From a virus, in the IMG/VR virus record IMGVR_UViG_3300044957_000285, positions 1-42,748 of that record: a DNA stretch of 42,748 nt. One strand, 5' to 3'. This document shows positions 22,907-30,851 of this stretch, piece by piece. Below the pieces are notes generated by a model that was not told where the DNA came from, searched no databases, and worked only from the letters and a program-made list of their open reading frames with translations. The position numbers and the translations under genes were made by a program. Each line of letters starts with the position of its first letter. The first letter of the stretch is position 1.

Positions 22907-24783
22907 TGCTCGCGGTCATCGACTTCGAGACGCATTCGGTGACGGATGACGTCGCATGGGCTCCGCCTGAACCTACCGGGTTGGCCATACGGCTGCCCGG
23001 TAGGCAGGAGCGCTATTTGCGCTGGAACCACCCCAATGGGAACAACACGACGCGGAAAGCCGTCGCCGCGCTGCTGAAGCACCTGTGGGAGTCCGACTTC
23101 GAGCTGCTGTTCCACAACGCGAAGTTCGACCTCGCCGTGGCGCGAGCGCACTTTGGGTTGGAAGTCCCGCACTGGTCCAGAATACATGACACCATGTTTC
23201 TGGCGTACCTCTACAATCCGCACGCCTTCCAACTGGGCCTGAAAGAGCTCGCCCGTGATCTGCTCGGTATGGAGCCTGAAGAACGGGACACCGTCAGCGA
23301 CTGGCTCTGGACCTACCGCGCGAAGGTGTACGAAAAGACCGGGCGTCGCCTGTCGCGCACCAAGGGCCGTGTGGGCCGCGCCGGCGAGTTCTACTGGCTG
23401 GTCCCCGGCGACGTGCTGGAGCCCTACGCCTGCGGCGACGTGCGCCGCACGGAGGCCCTGTTCAACGCGCTGGCTCCAGAGATCAAGCTGCAAGGCATGT
23501 GGGGCGCCTACAACCGAGAGCGTCAGCTCCTCCCGATCCTGATGGAGAACGAGCGGCTGGGCATCTGTGTCGACGTCCCCGCGCTGGAGAACGACATTCC
23601 TGCATATCAGGACGCGTTCATAGTTGCCGAGAAGTGGCTCCGGGACCGTCTCGACGCGCCGGGCCTCAACTTCGACGCCGACCGGGACGTTGGAGCGGCC
23701 CTCCAGCGCGCCGGTGTGCTCTGTGGTGAGCTTAAGCACGGCAAGCTAGGGTACCTGTCGGTCAGCAAGGAAAACCTCACTGCAGCGAATTTCAGCGACG
23801 CTGACGTGTTCCTCGCGTTGGGCTACCGCAACCGCCTGAAGACCTGCATGGAGATGTTCATGCTCCCGTGGCTGGCGCAAGCCAAGCGGCGGGGCGACGG
23901 CAGGATCAGCACGAACTGGAACCAGACGCGCGGCGGGGACGGCGGCACGCGCACCGGGCGCCCGTCCACGACGAACCCGAACCTGCTGAACATCAGCAAG
24001 GACTTCGAAGGCCGCCCGGATGGCTACACGCACCCCGAGTTTCTGGGTGTCCCCAAGCTGCCGCTGGTCCGCAAGTACGTGACGGCCGACGAGGGTCACG
24101 TGTTCGTCGACTTCGACTTCAACGGTCAGGAGCTGCGGGTCTTCGCACACTTCGAGAGCGGCAAGCTCTATCGCGCGTACCACGAAAATCCGAAGATCGA
24201 CGTGCACCAGATGGTCGCGGACGACATCAAGCGCATCTCGCCGACGACGAAGCTCGACCGGATGAAGACCAAGATCATCAACTTCCGCTCGATCTACGGC
24301 TCCGGCGTCCGGGGCGTGGCGCAGTCCCTCAACTGCGACTACGAAACCGCCAAGGAGTTCAAGCGCGTTCACTCGCAGGCGCTGCCCGGACTGGCCGTGC
24401 TGAACAACGAGATCAAGCGCATGGTCGCGCTTGGCGAGCCCATCGTCACGTGGGGCGGGCGCCGGTACTTCCCGGAAGAGCCGAAGATGGACGAGGAGAC
24501 GGGCGAGAAGCGCACGTTCGAATACAAGCTGATCAACTACCTGATCCAAGGCTCAGCCGCCGACCTTACGAAGCAGGCGATCATCGACTGGTACAACCAC
24601 CCCAACCGTGATCCGCGCACGCGTCTGCTGGTCACGGTCTACGACGAGATCGCCATAAGCTGTCCGCCGGATGTGCTTGACGAGCAATCGGCGCTGCTCA
24701 AGGAAGTAATGGAATGGGATAGGCTGGATGTGCCCATGTTGGCTGACGGGGCCAGCGGGGCTAACTGGGCTGAGGCTAAGTGA
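22906..24783 (+). CDS. Family A DNA polymerase with 3'-5' exonuclease
   Basis: The 625-residue protein starts with GTG at 22906. Exonuclease motifs: Exo I VIDFETH (D6, E8), Exo II FHNAKFDLAV, Exo III YACGDVRRTEAL. Polymerase motifs: A FVDFDFNGQELRVFAHF (catalytic Asp), B RMKTKIINFRSIYGSG, C VTVYDEIAIS (VYDE in place of VHDE). No 5'-nuclease domain, as in T7-like phage polymerases. It is the replicative polymerase and sits in the replication block after the primase-helicase. The gene ends one base before the Mom-like gene. A change of H to Y in motif C is tolerated in this family. Confidence 0.95.
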   Translation: MLAVIDFETHSVTDDVAWAPPEPTGLAIRLPGRQERYLRWNHPNGNNTTRKAVAALLKHLWESDFELLFHNAKFDLAVARAHFGLEVPHWSRIHDTMFLAYLYNPHAFQLGLKELARDLLGMEPEERDTVSDWLWTYRAKVYEKTGRRLSRTKGRVGRAGEFYWLVPGDVLEPYACGDVRRTEALFNALAPEIKLQGMWGAYNRERQLLPILMENERLGICVDVPALENDIPAYQDAFIVAEKWLRDRLDAPGLNFDADRDVGAALQRAGVLCGELKHGKLGYLSVSKENLTAANFSDADVFLALGYRNRLKTCMEMFMLPWLAQAKRRGDGRISTNWNQTRGGDGGTRTGRPSTTNPNLLNISKDFEGRPDGYTHPEFLGVPKLPLVRKYVTADEGHVFVDFDFNGQELRVFAHFESGKLYRAYHENPKIDVHQMVADDIKRISPTTKLDRMKTKIINFRSIYGSGVRGVAQSLNCDYETAKEFKRVHSQALPGLAVLNNEIKRMVALGEPIVTWGGRRYFPEEPKMDEETGEKRTFEYKLINYLIQGSAADLTKQAIIDWYNHPNRDPRTRLLVTVYDEIAISCPPDVLDEQSALLKEVMEWDRLDVPMLADGASGANWAEAK

Positions 24784-24784
24784 A

Positions 24785-25363
24785 ATGTTGAACGATAATA
24801 CTTTGCACTTGCGAGCATCTGATTACGCAGTAAAAGATGTAAAGCATTCTGTTGCCGCTGAGTTTATACGCAGACATCATTACAGTAAAGGGTGCTCCAA
24901 CACTCAAGTTTTTGGACACGGAATGTTTGACAGTGCAGGCGAGCTTAAAGGTGTCGCCATGTGGCTGCCGCCAACTCGCGTGGCAGCTGAGAGCGTAGAC
25001 CGAGAAAAATGGAAGCAAGTTCTAGCTCTCACGAGACTTGCCGTGGACGATAGCGTTCCAACCAACGGCGCGTCGTTTCTTCTTGGACGTAGTTTGAGGT
25101 TGGTTAGGTCTTCTAAAAAATGGTTGTGGGGCGTGACTTATGCCGACGAAAGCCAAGGCCACACCGGTGCGATCTACCGCGCCACTAACTGGACTTATAT
25201 AGGCCGCACAGGACCCTACCCGCGTTGGATAAGCCGTGACGGCGTACAAGTAGCGGTTAAAGCAACCACCACGCGTACAAAAGCGCAAATGGAAGAGCTT
25301 GGACACAGAGAAGTTGGGCGTTATTACAAGCACAAGTTTACCATATACTTGGGGAGGTCATGA
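24785..25363 (+). CDS. Mom-like DNA adenine modification protein
   Basis: The 192-residue protein shows the pattern of phage Mu Mom and its relatives, a GNAT-like fold: an AAEFIRRHHYSKGCSNTQVF segment (25-44) with the HHYS signature, GVAMWLPP (56-63), LALTRLAVDDSVPTNGASFL (80-99), a WLWGVTYADESQGHTGAIYR stretch (113-132), and NWTYIGRTG. Mu Mom makes N6-carbamoylmethyl adenine and shields DNA from restriction. GC is about 50% by hand count, and near 43% in the first 180 bases, against about 63% in the polymerase, so it was probably acquired recently. It ends overlapping the next start (ATGA). Mu needs Com to translate mom; no Com-like gene is seen here. Confidence 0.72.
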   Translation: MLNDNTLHLRASDYAVKDVKHSVAAEFIRRHHYSKGCSNTQVFGHGMFDSAGELKGVAMWLPPTRVAAESVDREKWKQVLALTRLAVDDSVPTNGASFLLGRSLRLVRSSKKWLWGVTYADESQGHTGAIYRATNWTYIGRTGPYPRWISRDGVQVAVKATTTRTKAQMEELGHREVGRYYKHKFTIYLGRS

Positions 25364-26097
25364 AAATGTCTATTTGCGTGCTTGGCTTTGACAGTACCCA
25401 AGACGACAAGGGCAAGCCCCTCACGTTCCCCGACGCGTGGAGCTACAGCCGCTTGTCCGACTACGAGACGTGCCCGGCGATGTTCGCCTACAAGCACGTC
25501 ATCAAGATACCAACCGAAGACAACGAGGTGTTCAAATATGGGCGTAGGATACACAAACTTGCTGAGGACTACGTTAACGGCGTTGGGTCTGAAGAAGTTC
25601 CGCCCGAGCTTCAAAAGTTTGCTACTCTGTTCCGCGAGCTACGCGGCGCTAAGGGCGTTTTTACCGAAGAACAGTGGGCCTTCGCGCAGGACTGGTCGGT
25701 AACTGGCTGGTTCGCCAAGCCGCCGAAGAAGGCCCCGTGGGTCCGCAACGTCATCGACCTCGGCGTGCTCTACGCCGACGAGGGCCACGTGCTGCTGATC
25801 GACCACAAGACCGGCAAGATGCGGGACACGAACGAAGACCAGATCGAACAATTCGCCATGTCAGCGTTTCTCCGGTACCCGACGGTCAACACTGTGGAGG
25901 CCAGACTCTGGTACATCGACAGCGGCGACGAGGTGATCCGCAACTACAGCCGCGAGGCGCTTGGCGACCTCAAGGCCAAGTGGAAGCGACGCACCGAGCC
26001 GATGTTCAACGACAAGGTCTTCGCTCCGCGCAAAAACCCGAAGTGCGCCTACTGCGACTTCAGCAAAAAGCAGGGCGGGCCATGTCGGATCGCGTGA
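25360..26097 (+). CDS. Cas4/RecB-like PD-(D/E)XK exonuclease with Fe-S cysteines
   Basis: The 245-residue protein starts at ATG 25360 (a second ATG at 25366 is also possible). It has a conserved His in GRRIHKLAED (H65), D133 in VIDLGVLY, and the catalytic LLIDHKTGK (D148, K150), the Cas4/AddB-type nuclease core. Four cysteines, C38 in YETCPAMF and C229, C232, C242 in CAYCDFSKKQGGPC, match the Fe-S cluster arrangement of that group. It would trim DNA ends in recombination or repair. It overlaps the VRR-NUC gene by 16 bases. No CRISPR array is present, so an adaptation role is unlikely. Confidence 0.85.
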   Translation: MKMSICVLGFDSTQDDKGKPLTFPDAWSYSRLSDYETCPAMFAYKHVIKIPTEDNEVFKYGRRIHKLAEDYVNGVGSEEVPPELQKFATLFRELRGAKGVFTEEQWAFAQDWSVTGWFAKPPKKAPWVRNVIDLGVLYADEGHVLLIDHKTGKMRDTNEDQIEQFAMSAFLRYPTVNTVEARLWYIDSGDEVIRNYSREALGDLKAKWKRRTEPMFNDKVFAPRKNPKCAYCDFSKKQGGPCRIA

Positions 26098-26432
26098 CAG
26101 GGAAGCTTGAAGCAGAGGTCCGCGACCCGGTTGTGAAGTGGGCCAAGGCGAACGGTGTTCTCCACGAGCGCAACCACAAAGGCCGAGGAGCGGGGACGGG
26201 TTGGCCGGACGACAGGTTCTACTTCGGGCAGGGCCGAACCTACCTCGTCGAGTTCAAGCGCGAGCGCAACGGCAGGACGACCAAGAGACAAGAGTTGATC
26301 ATCCAACTACTCAGAGACGCGGGCCATGACGTCGACATTCACAACGACACAGACAAGGCGCTTGCAGCTATCCGCACGCGTCTGGAAGCCTTCGGAAGGG
26401 CAATCCCGCGCGGTCGAATTCCTCACCCGTAA
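26082..26432 (+). CDS. VRR-NUC domain nuclease
   Basis: The 116-residue protein starts ATG 26082, inside the last codons of the Cas4-like gene. It carries the VRR-NUC core: G40-W-P-D43-D44, then TYLVEFKRERNG (E57, K59), then KRQELIIQLLRDAGHDVDI with Q70. These endonucleases cut branched or junction DNA and are common phage replication and repair companions. The last third overlaps the N-terminus of the helicase gene in another frame for about 100 bases. The basic C-terminus (RAIPRGRIPHP) may be only a by-product of that overlap. Confidence 0.88.
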   Translation: MSDRVTGKLEAEVRDPVVKWAKANGVLHERNHKGRGAGTGWPDDRFYFGQGRTYLVEFKRERNGRTTKRQELIIQLLRDAGHDVDIHNDTDKALAAIRTRLEAFGRAIPRGRIPHP

Positions 26433-28386
26433 CGGCTCCGCCGCTCTGTGGGCCGACCCCGGCGCGGGCAAGACCAGCATCGCCTTGACAGCGTTCTCTG
26501 AGTTGCAGAAGGCCGGCGTCGCGAGGAAGATGCTCGTCGTGGCGCCGCTCCGCGTCTGCCAGCTCCAGTGGCGCCAAGAGGCCGCCAAGTGGGAGCACAC
26601 GGAGCACTTGAAAGTGGTGCTAGTCCACGGCGAGAAAAAGGCTCGCGTACTGAACGAAGACGCCGACGTCTACCTGATCAATTACGAAGGGCTTCCTTGG
26701 CTCTGTGAGCGGTACCGCGTAGACGGACTTTTGCCGTTTGACACCATCGTCGCCGACGAGATCACACGTCTGAAGAACGCCCAGACCGAGCGCGCCAAGG
26801 CGCTCAGGAAGGTCACACAGAGAACGCCGCGCAAGTGGGGCCTGACCGGTACGCCCGCACCGAACGGGTATCTCGACCTGTTCGGGCAGTTCTTGTGGCT
26901 CGACGGCGGCGCGTCGCTGGGCAAATACTTCTCGCACTACAAGGAGAATTTCTTCAAGCCCTCGTGGGATGGCTTCGGTTGGGACCTGCAGAAGGGCGGC
27001 GAGGAGCGGATCACGGCGGCGCTGAAGGACATCGTGCTCCGCCTGTCCTACACCGACCTGCCGGCGATCCGAGACAACGACATCAAACTGCAGATGGACC
27101 CGGAGGCCCGCAAGAAGTACGACGAGATGGCCAAGGAAGCCCTCGTCGACTTACCGGCAGGAATGATTACTGCCAGCAACCAAGCGGCCGTGTATTCCAA
27201 GTTGAAGCAGATGGCGAACGGCGCAGTGTACCTGCCGGAGGTGCTGGGCCAGCCGCGCGAGTGGGTTCACCTGCACGACGCGAAGCTCGACGCGCTGGTG
27301 GAGCTGATCGAGAGCCTGCAGGGCCAGCCGCTGCTTGTGGCGTATCAGTTCCGACACGATTTGGAGCGCATACAGGTACGTCTGAAGAAAGAGCTGGGGA
27401 TCGACGTCCCGTTCATGGGAGCGGGCGTGTCTGAGAAGCGAGCAGCCGAGCTGCAGACGCTATGGAACGCCAACAAGCTCCCGGTGATGCTCTGCCACCC
27501 CGCCAGCGTGGGCCACGGGCTCAACTTCCAAGAGGGCGGCGCAGGCCACCTTTGCTGGTTCTCGTGCGACTTCAATCTGGAGCTGTACGAGCAGTTTATT
27601 CGCCGTATCCGTAGACAAGGAAACCCCAATGAGCGCATAGTCAATCACCGACTGATAGTCGAGAAAACGCTTGACGAAGAAGTCTTCGCCGCCTTAGAGG
27701 CGAAGGACACTACGCAGGCACGTCTTTTGCACGTGCTGCAGAAATCACTTGGCGCAAAGCCCCCTCAGGAGAACGACATGCAGCGTAGGCTGATGACACA
27801 AGCGGAAGCGCAAACCGCTTCCAAGACCCCCACCAACCCGCCAGCGATCAAAGCGTCGACCGAGACCGGTAAACCGCTCGCGGGATGGACTGTCCGCAAG
27901 TCGCCGACCCCGACGCCGGCGCAAGAGCAGCAGACGGCGATACAGAGCAAGCTTAAAGGCGAACCCACGAGCAAACCACCGCCGACTGACGAAGTCGAGA
28001 AGATTGAGACGACCGTGCCCAAGAACGATGAAGACCTTGCGACGGCCGCACAGACCTTCTTCGACGACGCGCTCAACGCCGCTCCGCCGGCTGAGGAAGA
28101 CGCCGACGTCGCAAAGGAGACGGCTCCGGCCGAAGCCGCTCCGCCCAAGACGTCGCGCGGTCGCGCGAAGAAAGAGGCGGTCACCCAAGAGACCGTCACG
28201 CCACAAATCGCGGCGTCTGGCGTCTACGCCAACCTCAAGGACGCGGTGAACAACCCCGGCGTCGACTACATCGGCGGCTTGGGAACAGCGGTGGCGCAGA
28301 TGGCTCCGCAAGCGACCGTTACGATCACCTTCACCGGCACCGACGCTGCAAGCGTCCGGCGCCTGATGGCCGCCTTTCTGGGGTAA
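26326..28386 (+). CDS. SNF2/DEAD-type superfamily 2 helicase
   Basis: The 686-residue protein has the SF2 set: Q-like start WKPSEGQSRAVEFL, Walker A LWADPGAGKTS (41-51), VVAPLRV, motif II IVADEITR (141-148), motif III LTGTPAPNG, and motif VI QFIRRIRRQG. It resembles the SNF2-like helicases of many phages, next to a VRR-NUC gene. It probably remodels recombination or fork intermediates. The ATG at 26326 makes the gene overlap the VRR-NUC frame by 107 bases; TTG near 26361 would shorten this but still overlap. After residue 485 follow a disordered P/T/A/K-rich linker and a compact C-terminal domain (VTITFTGTDAASVRRLMAAFLG). Confidence 0.85.
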   Translation: MTSTFTTTQTRRLQLSARVWKPSEGQSRAVEFLTRNGSAALWADPGAGKTSIALTAFSELQKAGVARKMLVVAPLRVCQLQWRQEAAKWEHTEHLKVVLVHGEKKARVLNEDADVYLINYEGLPWLCERYRVDGLLPFDTIVADEITRLKNAQTERAKALRKVTQRTPRKWGLTGTPAPNGYLDLFGQFLWLDGGASLGKYFSHYKENFFKPSWDGFGWDLQKGGEERITAALKDIVLRLSYTDLPAIRDNDIKLQMDPEARKKYDEMAKEALVDLPAGMITASNQAAVYSKLKQMANGAVYLPEVLGQPREWVHLHDAKLDALVELIESLQGQPLLVAYQFRHDLERIQVRLKKELGIDVPFMGAGVSEKRAAELQTLWNANKLPVMLCHPASVGHGLNFQEGGAGHLCWFSCDFNLELYEQFIRRIRRQGNPNERIVNHRLIVEKTLDEEVFAALEAKDTTQARLLHVLQKSLGAKPPQENDMQRRLMTQAEAQTASKTPTNPPAIKASTETGKPLAGWTVRKSPTPTPAQEQQTAIQSKLKGEPTSKPPPTDEVEKIETTVPKNDEDLATAAQTFFDDALNAAPPAEEDADVAKETAPAEAAPPKTSRGRAKKEAVTQETVTPQIAASGVYANLKDAVNNPGVDYIGGLGTAVAQMAPQATVTITFTGTDAASVRRLMAAFLG
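27778..28386 (+). CDS. Internal in-frame start within the helicase gene
   Basis: Inside the helicase frame, ATG 27778 (MQRRLMTQAEAQT) is preceded by a good AGGAG ribosome site six bases away. Translation from here would give a separate 202-residue product comprising only the linker and C-terminal domain of the helicase. It may be the former boundary of a fused gene, or a genuine second product. No other feature decides between the two. Confidence 0.4.
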   Translation: MQRRLMTQAEAQTASKTPTNPPAIKASTETGKPLAGWTVRKSPTPTPAQEQQTAIQSKLKGEPTSKPPPTDEVEKIETTVPKNDEDLATAAQTFFDDALNAAPPAEEDADVAKETAPAEAAPPKTSRGRAKKEAVTQETVTPQIAASGVYANLKDAVNNPGVDYIGGLGTAVAQMAPQATVTITFTGTDAASVRRLMAAFLG

Positions 28387-28387
28387 A

Positions 28388-28421
28388 CACGCGTTGCCCT
28401 CTCCCTTCAACACAACGCGTG
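28388..28421 (+). repeat. Inverted repeat just before the terminator
   Basis: CACGCGTTG (28388-28396) and CAACGCGTG (28413-28421) are perfect 9-base inverted copies, a hairpin with a 16-base loop directly after the helicase stop codon. It sits immediately upstream of the T-tailed terminator hairpin, making a tandem hairpin region. It may stabilise mRNA 3' ends or assist termination. Confidence 0.6.
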
Positions 28422-28427
28422 GACCTT

Positions 28428-28456
28428 CCCGGCGCTAACACCGCCGGGATTTTTTT
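28428..28456 (+). terminator. Rho-independent terminator ending the replication operon
   Basis: A 7-bp GC stem (CCCGGCG at 28428-28434, CGCCGGG at 28442-28448) with a seven-base loop is followed by A and then seven T. It is a textbook plus-strand terminator, between the helicase and the spanin genes. Downstream genes need read-through or a further promoter. Confidence 0.9.
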
Positions 28457-28474
28457 GATCAGGGGAGTTGACAC

Positions 28475-28774
28475 GTGCAAAATTTGAAGCAAAAGTCGCG
28501 TATGCAAAAAGTGATCGAATCTATTGGAATGACGTTTGCAGCGTGGCTGGTGCTGGCCACTGTGTTGTGCTATTTCGTGTTCCGCGTTAGAAGCATCAAC
28601 AGGAAACTGGACGAAGCTTCGGACGAGCTGGAACTAGAACAGTACCGCAGGGCGATTGAGGAAAAGGCAAATGGCATTGTTAAAGCCGATGAGGCTCGTC
28701 GCACTCCTGACGCTCACGACAACCCTAACATCGTGTCAGGCGATCAGCTCCCTCCTTGGCTCCGCCGCGATTGA
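28475..28774 (+). CDS. i-spanin (Rz-like)
   Basis: The 99-residue protein starts with GTG at 28475 after AGGGGAG. It has one N-terminal membrane segment (MTFAAWLVLATVLCYFVF, residues about 19-36) followed by a charged coiled coil (RSINRKLDEASDELELEQYRRAIEEK), the layout of inner-membrane spanins that span the periplasm. The next gene begins inside it in another frame and encodes a lipoprotein, the classical embedded Rz/Rz1 arrangement. Role: fusion or disruption of the outer membrane in the last step of lysis. Confidence 0.8.
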   Translation: MQNLKQKSRMQKVIESIGMTFAAWLVLATVLCYFVFRVRSINRKLDEASDELELEQYRRAIEEKANGIVKADEARRTPDAHDNPNIVSGDQLPPWLRRD

Positions 28775-29048
28775 GTATCCGACGTCTGACGAATATCTGA
28801 CGAAAGACGCAGTGCGGCGCCTGTTTCCGCCGATCCGACTGTCGCAGTACGACAGTCTTACCTACGGCACGGCCTGCCAGATGATCGAGCACAACGCCCG
28901 CGTTTGGTGCATGTTTCCCGAAACGCAGCCCAAAGGCTTCCCGACAGAGATGTGCCTACCCGGCGTCAAGGTGTGCGAAGAAGCGTTGGGGCCGGAGCCT
29001 ACTCCGCCTTCGCCACCCTCGCCCGCCCAGTCCGTGGGCGACTTCTAA
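28671..29048 (+). CDS. o-spanin (Rz1-like outer-membrane lipoprotein)
   Basis: I choose ATG 28671 (AAGG ribosome site), giving 125 residues; ATG 28656 is a possible earlier start. The signal peptide MRLVALLTLTTTLTSCQA ends in a lipobox L-T-S-C with C22 as the lipid-modified cysteine. The rest is secreted: an Asp/Pro-containing region with four more cysteines and a Pro-rich tail (EPTPPSPPSPAQ). It overlaps the i-spanin gene for about 104 bases, then continues beyond it. It would sit in the outer membrane and bind the i-spanin. Confidence 0.82.
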   Translation: MALLKPMRLVALLTLTTTLTSCQAISSLLGSAAIEYPTSDEYLTKDAVRRLFPPIRLSQYDSLTYGTACQMIEHNARVWCMFPETQPKGFPTEMCLPGVKVCEEALGPEPTPPSPPSPAQSVGDF

Positions 29049-29068
29049 GACCACAGCAGGAGAGACGC

Positions 29069-30850
29069 ATGCGTCGGAATACCACGATCACGGACGCTGA
29101 CCTTGAGGAGGTCAAGCGTCTGATGGAGAAGCACGGCGGCAACCGACTTGTCGTGTGCGAAGAGCTGAAGATCAGCGGACGATCTCTCCGCGAGCGCCTA
29201 CAGCGCATCAGTTTTCTCTGGCCCGACTGGGAGATGCCACGCCCCAAGCAGCCCACACGCGTTTCGCAATTGACCGCTGACGAGCTGGAAGAAACAGTCG
29301 AAGCGATTGTCACACAAGGCTCGAAGGCCGGCGCGGCGCGTTCGCTAGGTATGAGTATCGGCGCGCTTAACCACCGCATCTCGCAAGCTACGCTTCGAAG
29401 CGACTGGACGCCCGGCGGCCGCGCGGACGCTCCGGAGCCTGAAGTCAAGGAGCTGCCGTCGGCTTCGGGCAACGGCAAGCGCTACATCCTGACGTGCGCC
29501 CAGTCCGGCACGAAGCTGCACGAGCTTACGTGGGACGCGCTGAAGGAAGTCGCGAAATTCTACAACGCCGAGATCATGATCTCGACGTTCTCCTACGTCC
29601 ACAGGCTGGAGGGATCAGCCAAGCGTGGCACCGAGACCGAGAGCGAGCGCGACTGGTACGATCCGAGGATCGAGGAGTTCGTGCAGGACAAGCCGATCCT
29701 GCTGGCGCCGGACCTGATCTGGCACGGCAACATGAACATCACCCCCACAGCCGTGGACCCACTGAGCGGCTTCGACGCCTACGGCGGCCAGAAGTCGGGC
29801 GTGTTCCCGCATGTGAAGGTCGCCCTCCGGTCCATCGCGACGGTTGGTGCGGTACCGGCGAAACTGCAGTACACGACGGGCACGGTCACTCAGAGCAACT
29901 ACATCCAGCGGAAAGCCGGCCTGAAAGCTGAGTTCGACCACGTCTACGGCGGCCTGCTGGTGGAGGTGGACCACAACGGCGACTGGTGGGCGCGACATTT
30001 GATCGTCGACAAATACGGCTGCGTCTATGACGGCGACATGAAGTGGCTGCCCGAGCAGAACGGCTGGCCGCTGGTGACCGATTGTGCCGCCATCATTCTG
30101 GGAGACGTACACGTCGCGCAACTCCAGCACGAGCGGGAGGAGCAGATATGGGGCCAAGACGGCCTGATCGAGACGATGCGGCCGAAGGCTCAGATACTGC
30201 ACGACCTGCTGGACTTCGAGAGCAGGTCGCACCACGCCCGCAAAGACCCTCACGAGATGTTTCGACTTCACAAAACCAAGCGCGAGTGCGTCCAGACGGA
30301 GCTGCACAACGTCAGGCGTCTGCTGGAGCGAGCATGCGGCTGGTCGCACGTGTACGTGATACATTCGAACCACGACCGGCACCTGCACCGCTGGCTCAAG
30401 GAAGTCGACTGGCGCAACGACCCGGTCAACGCACGGTTCTATCTCGACATTCAGAGCGCGTGGATCAAAGCAATCGAAGAGGGCCAAGAGTTTGACCCGT
30501 TCGAGTGGGCGGTGAGCCCTTGGCATGACCCGGTGTTCAAAGCCACGTTCATGAAGCCCGGCCAGTCGCTGGAGATGCACGACGTGGAACTGTCCTTGCA
30601 TGGCGACCTTGGACCAAACGGCGCGCGCGGATCGGCCGCGTCGCTGGCCAAACTTGGGAGGAAGACCGTTGTTGGACACTCTCATCGTGCTGGTATTTAC
30701 GGTGGCTGCTATCAGGTGGGTGTCGCGGCTACACTCGACATGGCGTACAACCGCAGCGCGCCGAGCGCGTGGTCGCACACGGACTGCATCTTGCACAACA
30801 ACGGAAAGCGCCAGCTTGTGACGTGGCGCGCGGGGAAATGGAGACTCTGA
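29069..30850 (+). CDS. T5 A1-like metallophosphoesterase/DNase
   Basis: The 593-residue protein starts at ATG 29069 after AGGAGAG. The C-terminal half has metallophosphoesterase motifs in order: ILGDVH (D346, H348), IHSNHDRHLHRW (N434, H435, D436), LSLHGD (H511) and VGHSHRAGIYGG (H537, H539). The N-terminal part carries two HTH-like segments (LVVCEELKISGRSLRERLQR and KAGAARSLGMSIGALNHRI). Proteins of this layout are annotated as A1 of phage T5, needed early for host DNA breakdown and DNA transfer. It may degrade host DNA or nucleotides. It lies between the spanins and the nucleotide enzymes. Confidence 0.78.
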   Translation: MRRNTTITDADLEEVKRLMEKHGGNRLVVCEELKISGRSLRERLQRISFLWPDWEMPRPKQPTRVSQLTADELEETVEAIVTQGSKAGAARSLGMSIGALNHRISQATLRSDWTPGGRADAPEPEVKELPSASGNGKRYILTCAQSGTKLHELTWDALKEVAKFYNAEIMISTFSYVHRLEGSAKRGTETESERDWYDPRIEEFVQDKPILLAPDLIWHGNMNITPTAVDPLSGFDAYGGQKSGVFPHVKVALRSIATVGAVPAKLQYTTGTVTQSNYIQRKAGLKAEFDHVYGGLLVEVDHNGDWWARHLIVDKYGCVYDGDMKWLPEQNGWPLVTDCAAIILGDVHVAQLQHEREEQIWGQDGLIETMRPKAQILHDLLDFESRSHHARKDPHEMFRLHKTKRECVQTELHNVRRLLERACGWSHVYVIHSNHDRHLHRWLKEVDWRNDPVNARFYLDIQSAWIKAIEEGQEFDPFEWAVSPWHDPVFKATFMKPGQSLEMHDVELSLHGDLGPNGARGSAASLAKLGRKTVVGHSHRAGIYGGCYQVGVAATLDMAYNRSAPSAWSHTDCILHNNGKRQLVTWRAGKWRL

Positions 30851-30851
30851 T

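Noticed and set aside
25360-26097. CRISPR adaptation role for the Cas4-like protein
   Set aside because: No repeats-spacer array or other Cas gene is in the window; the neighbours are replication genes.
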